A stretch of 64,000 nt of DNA from Streptomyces sp. SID12488 (GCF_010548275.1 NZ_JAAGLT010000029.1:56071-120070), one strand, 5' to 3'. Shown: positions 39,187 to 48,758, numbered from the stretch's first letter. Numbers and translations: made by a program. The notes: generated from the letters alone by a model not told the origin.

Positions 39187-41037
39187 TCACATCTCCCAGA
39201 CGGCGGCGGCCGTACGGTCGTCCGCGTATCCCTTGACCCGCACCTGGGTGTCCGCGAGGAACGCGGCGAGGCCGGGCGGGGTGCCGCCGGACCATCGCCC
39301 CGTGAGGTACTCGCACAGTTCGGGCTCACCGCGCAACGGCTCGGCGAGGCCGCCGGTGCACAGCAGAAGCGTGTCCCCGGGCCGACCGACCGAGGCGCGG
39401 AACCGGAAGGGTTCGCGGGGCGGTTCGGGGGCGGGCTCGTACGGGCTCGGAGGTGTGGTGATGCCGAGGTCCATGGTGAGCCGGTCGCCGTCCGGGGTCT
39501 CGTGGGGCGGCGAACCGAATCCGACGACGGGCTCACCGGCCGGGAGCTCGGTGACACGCGGTTCGATGTCCTGCCACTCGCCGTCCCGGAGCCGGAACAG
39601 TCCGCCCGCGCCGACACCGAAGAACACGCGCGTACGGCAGTCGGGGTCGGCGGGGAGCAGCAGGCAGCGCAGGCCCGCGGTGTACTCCTCGGGCGCGATG
39701 CCCTGCTCGGCGGCGCTCGCCCTGAGCTTGCCGAGGCTGCGGTCGGTGAGCCGGTGCAGCCCCGACTTGAGGTCACCGCGCCGGGCGGCACGGAGGTCCT
39801 CGGCGAGCCGTACATGGCTGCGTCCCACCGCGCGCCCGATCCACTGGCACGCCTCGGCGGCGGCCCGGTGTGCGCCGGGTGTGGCACGGGCGCCGGTCGC
39901 CATCGCGATGAGGACGAGCGCGTGGTCGCCCGATCCGAAGCGGGCGGTGAGGAGCGAGTCGCGGCGGGGCTCACCCCGGAACCGCGCGGAGTCCCCGCGC
40001 AGCGAGACGGCCCGGAGTGTGCAGGCGCCGTACTGCGCCCCGTCGAGCACGGTGTCCGCGACGAGGTCCCCCAGGTCGTCGGGGTCGGCGGGCGGGAGGG
40101 CGGTGGGTTCGGGGGCGTAGGTGGGGGGACCTGAGCCGACGTGATCGACGGTGGCGGGAGACTCGCCGACGGTCAGGACGGAGGAGGTGAGGTCGGGGCT
40201 CTTCGGCGGCTCCGCCGTTTCGGGCGGCAGAGCGGAGACGTCCCGGCGGGTGGGGGTACGGCGGACCGGGCGCCGGAGGAAGGAGGACTCGGCCAGGAAA
40301 CCGTCCTGAGCGGGATCGGCGAGATCGGCTGGGGTGGCGTCGCGTGGGGCGGAGTGCGGCGGGGCGTCCCGCACGGCGTCCGTGGCCTCCGTCATGTCGG
40401 CACCTGCCCCCTGGACGCTCTCGCGGGCCGTCAAACCACCCGCGGCGCCGCTGCCGCCCTCGTCCACGAACGCGGCGCCGGGCGCGGGCGGCTGCGTACG
40501 GTCCTGGAAGCCCGGCGGCTTGGGGCCGGGCGGGAAGGACGCGGGGCTCGGGGGCATGGCGGCCGGCGGCTCCCAGGGGGCGCGGGGCTGCCCGGGCTCC
40601 CTGCTCCAAGCCGCGTCCCGCGTCCCATGGGGGACACCGTCACGCTGCGGCGGAAGTGAGGGGACCGGAGGCGACGCCGGTTTCGGAGGGGACGTGGGGG
40701 CCGGAGGCGGCACGGGACGCGAGGGCGGTGGCGGCAGCTGTGGCGGAGCCCCCGTTACCGACTCGTCCCACTCGTCGAAGGCCCGGGAGCCCTCGGAGGC
40801 CCCGGAGGCATTCCCTGGCACGGGCTCTCGCCCGAACGCCCCGCCTCCCCCGTCCCGCCCGTCCCGCCCCGGAATCGCGTCGGCCTTCGTGGTGTCGACG
40901 GTGCCCGACGCCGAGGCGAACCGGTCGTCCAGGGAGTCGCCCGCGGCCGTGGGCCCGGTGTCCTCGGTGGAGTCGTCGTACAGCTGCCCCCACCAGTCGT
41001 CCTCGTGACCGGTGGACCTCTCCCCCTGCTGGCTCAT
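39187..41037 (-). CDS. PP2C-like protein, probable pseudophosphatase, with Pro-rich N-terminus
   Basis: A 616-aa protein. Residues 1 to about 360 are acidic then Pro/Ala-rich and disordered (PPPPSRPVPPPAPTSPPKPA). The C-terminal 250 residues follow the PPM/PP2C order, from YGACTLRAVSLRG to GYADDRTAAAVWEM. The metal-binding DG motif (usually VADGMGG) reads IAMATGARATPG, and the first motif is RRDSLL instead of RxxNEDa, so metal-dependent catalysis is doubtful. The C-terminal Asp of the DN-type motif is retained (ADDRTA). Start ATG at 41037 with GAGG just upstream; the longer open frame before it is not conserved-looking. It may act as a phosphoprotein-binding adaptor. Confidence 0.8.
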   Translation of the reverse strand: MSQQGERSTGHEDDWWGQLYDDSTEDTGPTAAGDSLDDRFASASGTVDTTKADAIPGRDGRDGGGGAFGREPVPGNASGASEGSRAFDEWDESVTGAPPQLPPPPSRPVPPPAPTSPPKPASPPVPSLPPQRDGVPHGTRDAAWSREPGQPRAPWEPPAAMPPSPASFPPGPKPPGFQDRTQPPAPGAAFVDEGGSGAAGGLTARESVQGAGADMTEATDAVRDAPPHSAPRDATPADLADPAQDGFLAESSFLRRPVRRTPTRRDVSALPPETAEPPKSPDLTSSVLTVGESPATVDHVGSGPPTYAPEPTALPPADPDDLGDLVADTVLDGAQYGACTLRAVSLRGDSARFRGEPRRDSLLTARFGSGDHALVLIAMATGARATPGAHRAAAEACQWIGRAVGRSHVRLAEDLRAARRGDLKSGLHRLTDRSLGKLRASAAEQGIAPEEYTAGLRCLLLPADPDCRTRVFFGVGAGGLFRLRDGEWQDIEPRVTELPAGEPVVGFGSPPHETPDGDRLTMDLGITTPPSPYEPAPEPPREPFRFRASVGRPGDTLLLCTGGLAEPLRGEPELCEYLTGRWSGGTPPGLAAFLADTQVRVKGYADDRTAAAVWEM

Positions 41038-41369
41038 GACCTCAATTGTCCACCGGATGGGCCGGTTGAAAACGGGGCATCCGGAAAATCCGGCGGGGTG
41101 TTCCGTGATGAACGGCGTGTTCGACGGCGTGTCGGATGACATGCCGGACAAACGTACGAAACAAGTCGCCGGACGACCCCACCCCCCACGGGAGAGCCGC
41201 CCGGCGACGCCGGGGTGACCTGTGCCGGTCCGCCGAGACCGAGTGTGACCGCTCTCCCTTGGGTTCTGCTGTGCTTCACGAGGGCGACACCTTGGCGCCG
41301 GGACGGAACCAACGGCCCCCTCCCTCTTCCTGGCCTGCGGTTTCCCGCATCCTCCGGCACTCTGGGCAG

Positions 41370-41852
41370 ATGGGAGCATGGGATCTCCTGCTGATCGGCG
41401 TGGTCATGCTGTTCGGGCTGTGCGGAGTTCTGGTGCCCGGGGTGCCGGGGTCGTGGCTCGTGTGGGCCGCGGTTCTGTGGTGGGCGCTGAAGGCTCCACA
41501 GGCGGTCTCCTGGTGGGTCCTGGTGAGCGCGACCGCCGTTCTGTTCCTGTCCCAGGTGATCCGCTGGCAGTTGCCCCCGCGCCGACTGCGCACGGGTGGC
41601 GCCACCCCCCGGATGGCGGTGTACGCCGGGGCCGGCGCTCTTCTCGGCTTCTTCCTGCTGCCCGTGCTCGGCACGTTCCCCGGGTTCGTGGGCGGCGCCT
41701 ATCTCCACGAGCGGCTGCGGCTCGGTCGGCACAGCGAGGCGGTGGCGGCGGTACGGCGGGTGATGCGGGCGGGCGGCACCAGCGTCTTCATCGAACTCTT
41801 CACCTGCCTGCTGATCGCGGGTGCGTGGCTGGGCGCCACACTCTGGGGCTGA
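41370..41852 (+). CDS. DUF456 small integral membrane protein
   Basis: A 160-aa protein with four to five hydrophobic helices and the DUF456 hallmarks near the N-terminus (FGLCGVLVPGVPGSWLVWAA) and the Gly-rich GTFPGFVGGAYLHE segment. Family function is unknown. ATG start; the frame upstream to 41136 is open but not protein-like. Confidence 0.88.
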   Translation: MGAWDLLLIGVVMLFGLCGVLVPGVPGSWLVWAAVLWWALKAPQAVSWWVLVSATAVLFLSQVIRWQLPPRRLRTGGATPRMAVYAGAGALLGFFLLPVLGTFPGFVGGAYLHERLRLGRHSEAVAAVRRVMRAGGTSVFIELFTCLLIAGAWLGATLWG

Positions 41853-41875
41853 CACATCGGATCTCTCCCATCTTG

Positions 41876-41904
41876 TTGACGGTCATCCACCTCTTCTCTA
41901 CGTT
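41876..41904 (+). promoter_or_regulatory. Candidate vegetative-type promoter for the GH95-like gene
   Basis: TTGACG (41876-41881), a 17-nt spacer and TACGTT (41899-41904) fit the principal-sigma consensus (TTGACN, TANNNT). Transcription would start near 41911, leaving a leader of about 70 nt before the GTG. Confidence 0.5.
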
Positions 41905-41983
41905 GAATCTCGGGATAGCTCCGATGAATCAATGAGTTGGCGAATGATCCAGGCCACAGTGATCCGAGCCGCCGGGAGGCAGC

Positions 41984-44332
41984 GTGCCCAGCCCGTCCAG
42001 ACGTACCGTCCTCGCCACCGGATCCGCCCTGGGCCTGGGCGGGGGGCTGATCGCCCAGGGGCTTCCCGCACAGGCGCGGGCAGCCGACGCTGGTGAACAC
42101 ACCTCCGACGATCCCTGGCGTACCGTCCTCGACGACGCCGACCTCGTCTGGCAGCGGATGCCGGCCACCTGGTACGAGGGCCCGTACCTCGGCAACGGCT
42201 TCCTCGGCTCCGGCATCTACGCCGAGCCCGGTGCTTCCACCAAGGCCGTCCGTTTCAATGTCCAGCACTCCGAAGTGCAGGACCACAGGCCCGAGTTCGG
42301 TTCTCTCTTCGGGCTCGCGCGGCTACCCGTCGGGCACTTCACGCTGGAGCCGGTGGGCACGATCACCGGGCTCGACTGGCGGCTCGGTCTGCGCGACGCC
42401 GAACTCACCGGGACGCTGACCACCGACCGGGGCACCCTCGCCCTGCGGGCCCTGGTGCACAACGACCGCTCCGTTCTCGCCGTCGAGGTCACCCCGAGCG
42501 AGGGCGAACGCGGCTTCCGGTGGGTGTTCCATCCGGCCGACGCGATCAGCCCGCGCGCCGCCTTCAAACCGCTGCCGGACGGCTACCAGGGCAACGCGCC
42601 CGCCCAGCTGGACGAGCACGACGGCATCCGAACCGCCGTACAGCCGCTGCTGGCGGGCGGCGAGCACGTGACGGCGTGGCGGGAACGCGGCCGGGGTACC
42701 GGCCGGACGGGCCGGGGTACGAGCCGGACGCTGTACGTACATGTGGCGCACTCGTATCCGAGGCGCACGGCACTCGGCCGGGCGGTCAAGGAGGTGCGCG
42801 AGGCGTCCCAACTCCCTTACTCCGCACTCGCGTCGACCCACCGGGACTGGTGGCACGCCTACTACCGCAGGAGCTTCCTGTCCCTCCCCGACGCCCGTAT
42901 CCAGCGTTTTTACTGGATCCAGCTCTACAAGACGGCGTCCGCCGCCCGCCGGGACGCGCCCGTGATGGCGACCTGCGGCCCCTGGCTGGAGTCCACCCCC
43001 TGGCCCAACACCTGGTGGAACCTCAACGTGCAGCTGGAGTACTGGCTGATCCACGGCTCCAACCACCTCGAACTCGACGCCGTGACAAGGGCGTTGAGCG
43101 AGTTCCGGGACAACCTGGCCAAGGAGACCGCGCAGCCGTACCGCGCCGACTCGCTCGGCATCCCGCGCACCACCGACCCCCACCTCGTCAACGGCGCCGC
43201 CGGCACCCTGACGGGCTATGGCGTGGGCATCCCCGGCCGGGACCCGCCGACTCCCGAGGTGGGCAACCTGACCTGGGCCCTCCACAACGTCTGGCTCAGC
43301 TACCGCCACACCATGGACGAGCGGATCCTGCGGGACGTCCTGTACCCGCTCCTCCGCAAGGCGATCAACTACTACCTGCACTTCCTTGAGCCGGGCCCGG
43401 ACGGGAAGTTGCACCTGCCTGCCACCTTCTCCCCGGAGTACGGCGGTAACTCCCGCGACTGCAACTACGACCTGATGCTGCTCACCTGGGGCTGCCGCAC
43501 GCTCCTCGAATCCGCCGAACTGCTGAGCGTCGAGGACGAGTTGGCCCCGCGCTGGCGCGAGGTGCTCGCGCGGCGGGTGGCGTATCCGACCGACGCGAAC
43601 GGCTTCATGATCGGCGCGGACATCCCCTTCGCGAAGTCCCACCGGCACTACTCGCATCTGCTCGCGGTCTACCCGCTGTACGAGTTGACCGGCCGCACAC
43701 CGGACGAACGGGCCCTGATCGAGCGGTCGTTGGCGCACTGGGTGGGCTTCGAGGGCGCCCTTCAGGGCTATACGTTCACCGGCGCCGCCTCGATGTCGGC
43801 CCTGCTGGGCAAGGGCGAGGACGCGCTCGCCTATCTGGGCGAACTGATGTCCCGCTTCATCCAGCCCAACACCATGTACAAGGAGTCGGGCCCGGTCATC
43901 GAGACGCCTCTCTCGGCCGCCCAGTCCCTGCACGACATGGTCTGCCAGTCCTGGGGCGGGATCATCCGCGTCTTCCCGGCGCTGCCTGCCTCGTGGGCGG
44001 ATCTCACGGTGCACGACTTCCGTACGCAGGGGGCGTTCCTGCTGAGCGCGGTCCGGGAGGCCGGTGTCACCCGCTGGGTTCGGCTGCTCAGCGAGGCGGG
44101 CGCACCCTGCGTCGTACGGCACGGCATCGCGGGCCGGGTCGAGGTACGGGACGGACGGGGCCGCGCCCTGCGGTACCGGGACCTCGGCGAGGGAACGGTC
44201 GAACTCGCCCTGCGGAAGGGCGGGTCGGCGATCGTCACGGCCCGGGGCGACCGGCCGGACCTGACGATCGCGCCGGTCCGGCCGAACGCGCAGGCTCCGC
44301 GCTGGGGCCTGCCGCTGCTCACGGACGCCTGA
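41984..44332 (+). CDS. Exported GH95-like glycosidase (alpha-L-fucosidase type)
   Basis: A 782-aa protein with a Tat signal (SRRTVLATGSALGLGGG). The N-terminal beta domain opens with WYEGPYLGNGFLGSGIYAEP, the usual start of GH95/GH65-clan enzymes that bind a terminal sugar. The (alpha/alpha)6 barrel has TWWNLNVQLEYWLIHGSNH, matching the catalytic Asn-x-Asn strand of GH95, plus TFSPEYGGN and a C-terminal beta domain. These enzymes invert and release L-fucose or related L-galactose units from glycans. GTG start with GGGAGG upstream. Homology to family members is by eye; substrate and activity are inferred. Confidence 0.7.
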   Translation: MPSPSRRTVLATGSALGLGGGLIAQGLPAQARAADAGEHTSDDPWRTVLDDADLVWQRMPATWYEGPYLGNGFLGSGIYAEPGASTKAVRFNVQHSEVQDHRPEFGSLFGLARLPVGHFTLEPVGTITGLDWRLGLRDAELTGTLTTDRGTLALRALVHNDRSVLAVEVTPSEGERGFRWVFHPADAISPRAAFKPLPDGYQGNAPAQLDEHDGIRTAVQPLLAGGEHVTAWRERGRGTGRTGRGTSRTLYVHVAHSYPRRTALGRAVKEVREASQLPYSALASTHRDWWHAYYRRSFLSLPDARIQRFYWIQLYKTASAARRDAPVMATCGPWLESTPWPNTWWNLNVQLEYWLIHGSNHLELDAVTRALSEFRDNLAKETAQPYRADSLGIPRTTDPHLVNGAAGTLTGYGVGIPGRDPPTPEVGNLTWALHNVWLSYRHTMDERILRDVLYPLLRKAINYYLHFLEPGPDGKLHLPATFSPEYGGNSRDCNYDLMLLTWGCRTLLESAELLSVEDELAPRWREVLARRVAYPTDANGFMIGADIPFAKSHRHYSHLLAVYPLYELTGRTPDERALIERSLAHWVGFEGALQGYTFTGAASMSALLGKGEDALAYLGELMSRFIQPNTMYKESGPVIETPLSAAQSLHDMVCQSWGGIIRVFPALPASWADLTVHDFRTQGAFLLSAVREAGVTRWVRLLSEAGAPCVVRHGIAGRVEVRDGRGRALRYRDLGEGTVELALRKGGSAIVTARGDRPDLTIAPVRPNAQAPRWGLPLLTDA

Positions 44333-44368
44333 GGCTCACAGGCTCCTGACGGCTCACAGACTCCTGAG
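44333..44368. repeat. 18-bp tandem duplication at the convergent gene junction
   Basis: GGCTCACAGGCTCCTGAC (44333-44350) is repeated as GGCTCACAGACTCCTGAG (44351-44368), 16 of 18 identical. The second copy includes the stop codon of the SGNH gene (44354-44356), so the duplication touches its last codons. Confidence 0.75.
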
Positions 44369-45637
44369 GTCCGCCAGGTTGATCAGGTCGGCCATGGCCC
44401 GCATGCCGGCGTCGTTGAAGTGGAGGTGGTCGCCGGGGTCGTAGGCGGCACGCATCCGGTGCGGGAACGCCGGGTCTCGGACGGCGGCGTCGAAGTCGAC
44501 GACCGCGTCGAAGATGCCGCCGGTGCGGATGAAGGTGTTCACCTGCCGGCGTACGGACTCGCGGGCCTCGCTCCATCGGCCGTGGCCGCCGTACGGCGTG
44601 ATGGTGGCGCCGATGACGCGGATGCCGCGGGCGTGGGCGCGGTTCACGAGCGACTTGTAGGCCTCCACGAAGGCGCGCGGGACGGTCTGTTCGGGGGTGC
44701 CGTTGATGTCGTTGATGCCCTCGAACACGATCAGCGCGCGCACTCCGGTCCGTGAGAGGACGTCGGCGTCGAAGCGGGTCAGGGCGCGCGGGCCGACGCC
44801 TTCGAGGAGGACGCGGTTACCGGAGATACCCGCGTTGAGGACGCCGAGACGGCGGTCCGGGGGCAGTGCGGCGAGCCGGTCGGCCAGGCGGTCGGGCCAG
44901 CGGCGGTTGGCGTCGGTGGTCGTGCCGGCGCCGTCGGTGAGGGAGTCGCCGAGTGCGACCACGCTGCCGACGGCGGGTGCGTCGAGGACGTCCACGCCGG
45001 TGACGTAGTACCAGGAGCCGACGGTCTTGGTGTAGGCGTCGCCGTTCTCCTCGGCGGCCCAATCGCCGCTCAGGGCAAGGAAGTTGGTCTGCTTGGCCGT
45101 ACGGTGGTAGGTCACCGGGCCGGAGTCCCCGGGCGTGTGGACCGTGACGAGCAGGTTGCTGTCGGCCGGTACGGCGAGCTTCACGGTGTCGGTGACCCGG
45201 TCCTCGCCCGCCGGGATCGTCACCGTGGAGGAGCCCGCGAAGGTGGCCGTACGCATCGAGCCGGGCACCGCGTCCGGGCTCTTCGGTTCGCCGGGTTCCT
45301 GGAGGGCGACGGTGACGGCACCGAGGCGGAGGGGCTGGGTCCCGAGCCGGTTGGTGAGGCGGACGCGCAGCGCGCTGCCACCGACGCTGACGTGCAGGAC
45401 GTTGCGGTAGGAGGCGCCGGGCCTGGCGGCGACGGTTCCGGAGGGTGCGGTCTCCCAGGTCCCGGTCCAGACAAGGGGAACGGGGGTTTCCCGGACGGGC
45501 GAAGAGGAGAGGGAGGGAGAGGGAAGCGGTGGCGGTGCGGGGGTGCTCCCCGTGTCGGCTCTCGCTGCGGGCGGGGTGAGCGCCAGGGCGGTCACCAGGG
45601 CCGCGAGGGTGTGCCGAACCATGATCGCGCGGGTCAT
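44354..45637 (-). CDS. Secreted SGNH/GDSL hydrolase
   Basis: A 427-aa esterase/lipase-like enzyme. Signal peptide (ALVTALALTPPAARA), a Pro/Ser linker and an N-terminal beta-sandwich (about 55-190) precede the SGNH domain with block I ALGDSLTDG (catalytic Ser), block II AGISGNR, block III FEGINDING and block V DHLHFND (Asp and His). Such two-domain enzymes deacylate polysaccharides or lipids outside the cell. It faces the GH95-like glycosidase tail to tail with a 21-nt gap; joint glycan breakdown is plausible. Confidence 0.92.
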   Translation of the reverse strand: MTRAIMVRHTLAALVTALALTPPAARADTGSTPAPPPLPSPSLSSSPVRETPVPLVWTGTWETAPSGTVAARPGASYRNVLHVSVGGSALRVRLTNRLGTQPLRLGAVTVALQEPGEPKSPDAVPGSMRTATFAGSSTVTIPAGEDRVTDTVKLAVPADSNLLVTVHTPGDSGPVTYHRTAKQTNFLALSGDWAAEENGDAYTKTVGSWYYVTGVDVLDAPAVGSVVALGDSLTDGAGTTTDANRRWPDRLADRLAALPPDRRLGVLNAGISGNRVLLEGVGPRALTRFDADVLSRTGVRALIVFEGINDINGTPEQTVPRAFVEAYKSLVNRAHARGIRVIGATITPYGGHGRWSEARESVRRQVNTFIRTGGIFDAVVDFDAAVRDPAFPHRMRAAYDPGDHLHFNDAGMRAMADLINLADLRSL

Positions 45638-45766
45638 GTGCGCATGGTTCCCCGAGCGGTGAGCCGCGCCAACGCAATGTCACACCCATGGCGGCACGGA
45701 CGTATGTTCGCACGTACACCCGCGTTTCCGCTGCGCCCGCCGGGGCCTCCGTGTTTGGCTTCCGGC

Positions 45767-46138
45767 ATGACCGAATTCAGCGCGGCCGAGCGTGCCTATC
45801 TCCGGACCCAGCGGCTGGGTCGGCTCGCCACCGTCGACCCTCACGGGCAGCCGCAGGCGAACCCCGTCGGCTTCTTCCCGCAGGACGACGGGACGATCCT
45901 CATCGGCGGTTACGCGATGGGCACCACCAAGAAGTGGCGCAACCTGGAGAAGAACCCGAAGGTGGCACTGGTCATCGACGACGTGGTGAGCCTGAGCCCT
46001 TGGAAGGTGCGCGGCGTCGACATCCGGGGCGAGGCCGAACTCCTCACCGGCCCGCACGAGTTGGGCCCTCACTTCAGCGAGGAAGTGATCCGTGTCCACC
46101 CGAGGCGCATCCACAGCTGGGGCTTGGAGGAGGACTGA
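45767..46138 (+). CDS. PPOX-class (FMN/F420-dependent) flavin-fold oxidoreductase
   Basis: A 123-aa split-barrel protein of the pyridoxamine-phosphate-oxidase-like superfamily. LGRLATVDPHGQPQANPVGF and MGTTKKWRNLEKNPKVALVI are the cofactor-binding strands, and the end RVHPRRIHSWGLE is typical of the F420-associated group in actinobacteria. Substrate unknown. ATG start. It converges with ogt, 12 nt apart. Confidence 0.85.
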   Translation: MTEFSAAERAYLRTQRLGRLATVDPHGQPQANPVGFFPQDDGTILIGGYAMGTTKKWRNLEKNPKVALVIDDVVSLSPWKVRGVDIRGEAELLTGPHELGPHFSEEVIRVHPRRIHSWGLEED

Positions 46139-46150
46139 GAGCCGCCACCG

Positions 46151-46699
46151 TCACGGGGTCAGGGGGACGCCCTCCAGGCCGAGCAGGTGGCGCTTGCGGT
46201 CGAGGCCGCCCGCGTATCCGGTGAGAGATCCGTTCGCGCCGATCACCCGGTGGCAGGGCCGCAGGACGAGCAGCGGATTGGCGCCGATCGCCCCACCGAC
46301 GGCCCGTACGGCGGCCCTCGGGGCTCCGATCCGCGCGGCGATCTGCCCGTACGTGGTGGTCTCCCCGTACGGCACCGAGTCGAGGGCGTCCCAGACCCGC
46401 TGCCGGAACTCTGTCCCGGTGCTTCTCAACTCCAGCTGGAACTGGGTGAGTTCACCGGCGAAGTAGGCGGCGAGCTGTTCTTCCGCCGTCCGGAAGAGCC
46501 CGGGATCCTGCCGCCAGCCCTCCTCGGCGCCCCGCACGCTCCGGCCGCCCTTCTGGCCTGGCACGGAGAGAGAGGTCAGCGCGCCCGACTCGTCGGCGGT
46601 GAGCAGGAGTTGACCGACGGGGCTGTCGAGGACGGTCCAGTGGACGGTCACGGAAGCAGGCGCGGAAACGGTCGTGGAAACAGCGGGGTGTGTCGTCAT
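46151..46699 (-). CDS. ogt: Methylated-DNA-protein-cysteine S-methyltransferase
   Basis: A 182-aa repair protein that transfers O6-alkyl groups from guanine to its own cysteine in a suicide reaction. The acceptor motif is PCHRVIG; the helix-turn-helix DNA-binding region reads ETTTYGQIAARIGAPRAAVR. The ATG overlaps the stop of the Ada-AlkA gene by 4 nt, so the two repair genes are coupled. Normal length for Ogt, plus about 20 extra N-terminal residues. Confidence 0.95.
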   Translation of the reverse strand: MTTHPAVSTTVSAPASVTVHWTVLDSPVGQLLLTADESGALTSLSVPGQKGGRSVRGAEEGWRQDPGLFRTAEEQLAAYFAGELTQFQLELRSTGTEFRQRVWDALDSVPYGETTTYGQIAARIGAPRAAVRAVGGAIGANPLLVLRPCHRVIGANGSLTGYAGGLDRKRHLLGLEGVPLTP

Positions 46700-48087
46700 G
46701 ATGTGGGCTCCCACTCGCCTGCGGCGATGAGGTGATGGAGGGCGTACGAGCGCCAGGGGCGCCAGGTGCCGGGCACGTCCACGCCGGGCGGCGCGACGTC
46801 GGGGTCGCCGAGGGCACGGGCCCGGATGACTGCGACGGTAGAGGCGTCGAGTCCCGGCAGGGCGTCCAGTGCGCGGCGGGCTTCGTCGCGGTCGGCGCCG
46901 GGGTCGAGCCGCAGGGTGCCGTCGGCGAGGGCGGCGGTGAGGGCCCCGAGGGGACTGTCGTCCGCCCTGGCCGCCTCCGCCAGCGCCGCCGGCTCGGGGA
47001 AGAGGTGGGTGAGGGTGCCGGAGGGGGCGTCGAGCAGTTTGCCGTACCGCGTCACCAGCCGCTCCGCCGTCGCCCGGCCCACCAGCGCCCGCACGGCCAG
47101 CTCGGCCGGATCGGCGGCGCCGGGGACACGCAGGCCGGGTCGGAGCGCGACCAGGTGGGAGAGGCGGGGGTCCGCGCCGAGGTGCTCGTCGACGGCGTAC
47201 GGGTCCGAGTCGAGGTCGAACAGGCGTCGCAGCCGCTGTACGGCGGTCGTCAGGTCCCGCAGGTCGGTGAGGTACAGCCGGGCGTCCAGCCAGCGGCCCC
47301 GGGGCCTGGCCCCACGCTCCTCGACGGCGGCGACTCCGGTGCCGTACGGGAGGCGCAGCGTCCGGCGGTACGTACGGCCGCCCGGGCTGCCGCTCAGCTC
47401 CTCGACGCCGGGGACGGCCTCGCGGGCGAGGAGGTCGAAGACGGCGGCGGAGTGGTAGGGCCCGCGGTGGGAGAGGCGCAGGGGGATCCCTGGCGGGGTG
47501 GACGTGGACGTGGGCGCGGGGGTGGCTCGGGGGGCCGTCACGCGCAGGGCGCTCGGGGTCGCCGCGTACACGGTTCGGATCGTGTCGTTGAACTGGCGCA
47601 CACTGGCGAACCCGGAGGCGAACGCGATCTCCGTGACCGGCAGCGCGGTGGTCTGCAGGAGCACGCGTGCGGTGTGCGCCCGCTGGGCCCGGGCCAGGGC
47701 GACGGGGCCCGCCCCGAGCTCGGCGGTGAGCTGGCGCTGCACCTGCCGGGCGCTGTATCCGAGCCGTACGGCGAGCCCGGCGACGCCCTCCCGGTCCACG
47801 ACTCCGTCGCCGATCAGGCGCATCGCCCTCCCCACGACGTCCGCGCGCACGTTCCACTCGGCGGAGCCGGGGACCGCGTCCGGGCGGCAGCGGCGACAGG
47901 CCCGGAAACCGGCGCCGTGCGCGGCGGCAGCCGTCGGATAGAACCGCACGTTGTGCCGCTTCGGGGTGACGGCCGGGCAGCTGGGGCGGCAGTAGATACC
48001 GGTGGTCTCGACGGCGAAGAAGAACTCGCCGTCGAAACGGGAGTCCCTGCTGCGCACGGCGGCGTACCTGGTGTCTTGGTCGGTCAC
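46696..48087 (-). CDS. Ada-AlkA fusion: alkylation-response regulator and 3-methyladenine glycosylase
   Basis: A 463-aa protein from a GTG at 48087. The Ada zinc domain (about 1-80) has four cysteines at 33, 37, 64 and 67 (GIYCRPSCP, ACRRCRPD); in Ada the first is methylated from phosphotriesters and switches on transcription. An AraC-type HTH follows (about 85-180, EIAFASGFASVRQFNDTIRT), then the AlkA N-terminal domain and the glycosylase domain. The helix-hairpin-helix reads LPGLDAST instead of the usual PGIGxWTA, and about 20 residues between the putative catalytic Asp (PPGVD) and TWRPWRSYA are missing, so glycosylase activity may be altered. Operon with ogt. Confidence 0.9.
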   Translation of the reverse strand: MTDQDTRYAAVRSRDSRFDGEFFFAVETTGIYCRPSCPAVTPKRHNVRFYPTAAAAHGAGFRACRRCRPDAVPGSAEWNVRADVVGRAMRLIGDGVVDREGVAGLAVRLGYSARQVQRQLTAELGAGPVALARAQRAHTARVLLQTTALPVTEIAFASGFASVRQFNDTIRTVYAATPSALRVTAPRATPAPTSTSTPPGIPLRLSHRGPYHSAAVFDLLAREAVPGVEELSGSPGGRTYRRTLRLPYGTGVAAVEERGARPRGRWLDARLYLTDLRDLTTAVQRLRRLFDLDSDPYAVDEHLGADPRLSHLVALRPGLRVPGAADPAELAVRALVGRATAERLVTRYGKLLDAPSGTLTHLFPEPAALAEAARADDSPLGALTAALADGTLRLDPGADRDEARRALDALPGLDASTVAVIRARALGDPDVAPPGVDVPGTWRPWRSYALHHLIAAGEWEPTS

Positions 48088-48267
48088 GCTGTCCAGTTTG
48101 CGGTACGGAGGGATGCGCGGCTGGCGGCTATCGGACACCACGTTTCCCACCCACCCGCCCGTCTCGGTCCGTTTGCCGGAGGCCCTCGAACCGCAGGCGG
48201 TGCCCCTCGGGCGCCGGCCCGCACCTCCAGCCCGTCCACCGGATACCCGTAACTGGTAGTTCTGTGG

Positions 48268-48660
48268 ATGGGCCGAAGGGGATCCGCCCGACGTATGGCT
48301 GAACGGGGGCCCTTCCTCGTCTGTTCCGCAATTCACCAGGCCGTACTCACGGTGCCGCTCACCGCATGGACGCCAGCCGTCGAGCCGGACGGAGAGATCC
48401 GCGACGGGGCCTGGGTCGCCGAACTCACCGGCGGCATGCTCGACGGCCGACCGAAGGGCATGCGGCTGATCGTCCGGAAGGAACGACCGCACCCCGGAGC
48501 CCAGTTGAGGATCACGGATGCCGACGGCATGCGGATCACGTGCTTCGCCACCAACACCACCGGCCGCCCCATCGCCGAGCTCGAACTCCGCCACCGCCTG
48601 CGGGCACGGGCCGAGGACCGCGTCCGGGCTGCCCCGACCCGCTGCCGGGGTGGGGCTTAC
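48268..48660 (+). pseudogene. IS1380-family transposase remnant
   Basis: An internal fragment of a transposase: VEPDGEIRDGAWVAELTGG, KGMRLIVRKERPHPGAQLRI and FATNTTGRPIAELELRHRLR then ARAEDRVR. These match the conserved middle of IS1380-type transposases, which are about 450 aa. Both the N-terminal and catalytic C-terminal parts are gone, and after about 48630 the frame continues as unrelated sequence to 48744. No terminal inverted repeats were found. It marks the left part of a small accessory patch. Confidence 0.75.
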
Positions 48661-48758
48661 GCGGCATGGGGGATCACCTCCGATGGGGTGGGAAAGTCGG
48701 CCGTGGGAAGATTCACGCGGGTCGGCAGCGAGCCGGTCCGGTGAAAGGGCGTCATCAC

